From CAVSUR01 sp052143655 (GTDB lineage: Bacteria > Actinomycetota > Actinomycetes > Streptosporangiales > Streptosporangiaceae), in NCBI GenBank assembly GCA_052143655.1, contig JBKQSL010000010.1:1-5161 (forward strand): a DNA stretch of 5,161 bases. Direction: 5' to 3'. Each line of letters starts with the position of its first letter. Position 1 is the stretch's first letter. This document shows, one piece after another, positions 5,129-5,161 of this stretch. Both the position numbers and the translations under genes were made by a program. The notes beneath the pieces are model-generated. The model was given only the letters and a program-made list of their open reading frames with translations. It was not told the origin of the DNA and searched no databases.

Positions 5129-5161
5129 AGCTGATATCCGTATTCCGGCCCGGCACCGCGC

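Noticed and set aside
4089..5156. 355-residue minus-strand open frame opposite mobA
   Set aside because: Arg/Gly/Gln-rich without recognisable domains, fully antisense to mobA, and its start near 5156 lacks support.

Overview
The window reads as chromosomal DNA of a high-GC actinomycete-type bacterium. Coding regions are very GC-rich with G/C at most third codon positions. Genes are packed tightly with overlapping stop and start codons, and the lipoprotein signal and FdhD sequence look actinobacterial to me. I cannot place the genus. I see no rRNA, tRNA, CRISPR array, transposase or phage gene.

Layout from left to right: (1) positions 1-288 hold the 3' end of a small, probably secreted or lipid-anchored protein of unknown function, running on from outside the window. 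(2) Positions 289-422 are an AT-richer gap with a good sigma-70-type promoter (TTGGAT, 17 bases, TATAAA) whose -10 box lies inside an imperfect dyad. (3) Positions 423-3185 hold a three-gene operon for an ABC importer of the nitrate/sulfonate/taurine class: lipoprotein binding protein, ATPase, permease. The genes overlap by 4 and 11 bases. A perfect 15-bp inverted repeat, shaped like a transcription terminator, lies inside the first codons of the ATPase gene. (4) fdhD is on the minus strand and overlaps the permease gene tail-to-tail by 62 bases. (5) A divergent mobA-type gene starts 38 bases from the annotated fdhD start, probably leaderless. Its product carries an extra C-terminal domain that looks like MoaD/ThiS. 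(6) From 5028 to the end there is no convincing gene, only a short 19-base tandem repeat, a possible stem-loop and a small direct repeat.

How the genes work together: the importer genes form one unit in which a lipid-anchored receptor passes a small anion (sulfonate, sulfate-ester, nitrate or similar; substrate not determined) to an ATP-driven membrane channel. fdhD and mobA both serve molybdenum-cofactor maturation. FdhD sulfurates the cofactor for formate dehydrogenase, and MobA-type enzymes attach a nucleotide to molybdopterin. The molybdoenzyme they serve is not in the window. Whether the importer and the cofactor genes are functionally linked or merely adjacent cannot be decided here. 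The region is mostly ordinary housekeeping/accessory metabolism. The points most worth a second look are the hairpin inside the ATPase gene and the MobA/MoaD-like fusion.
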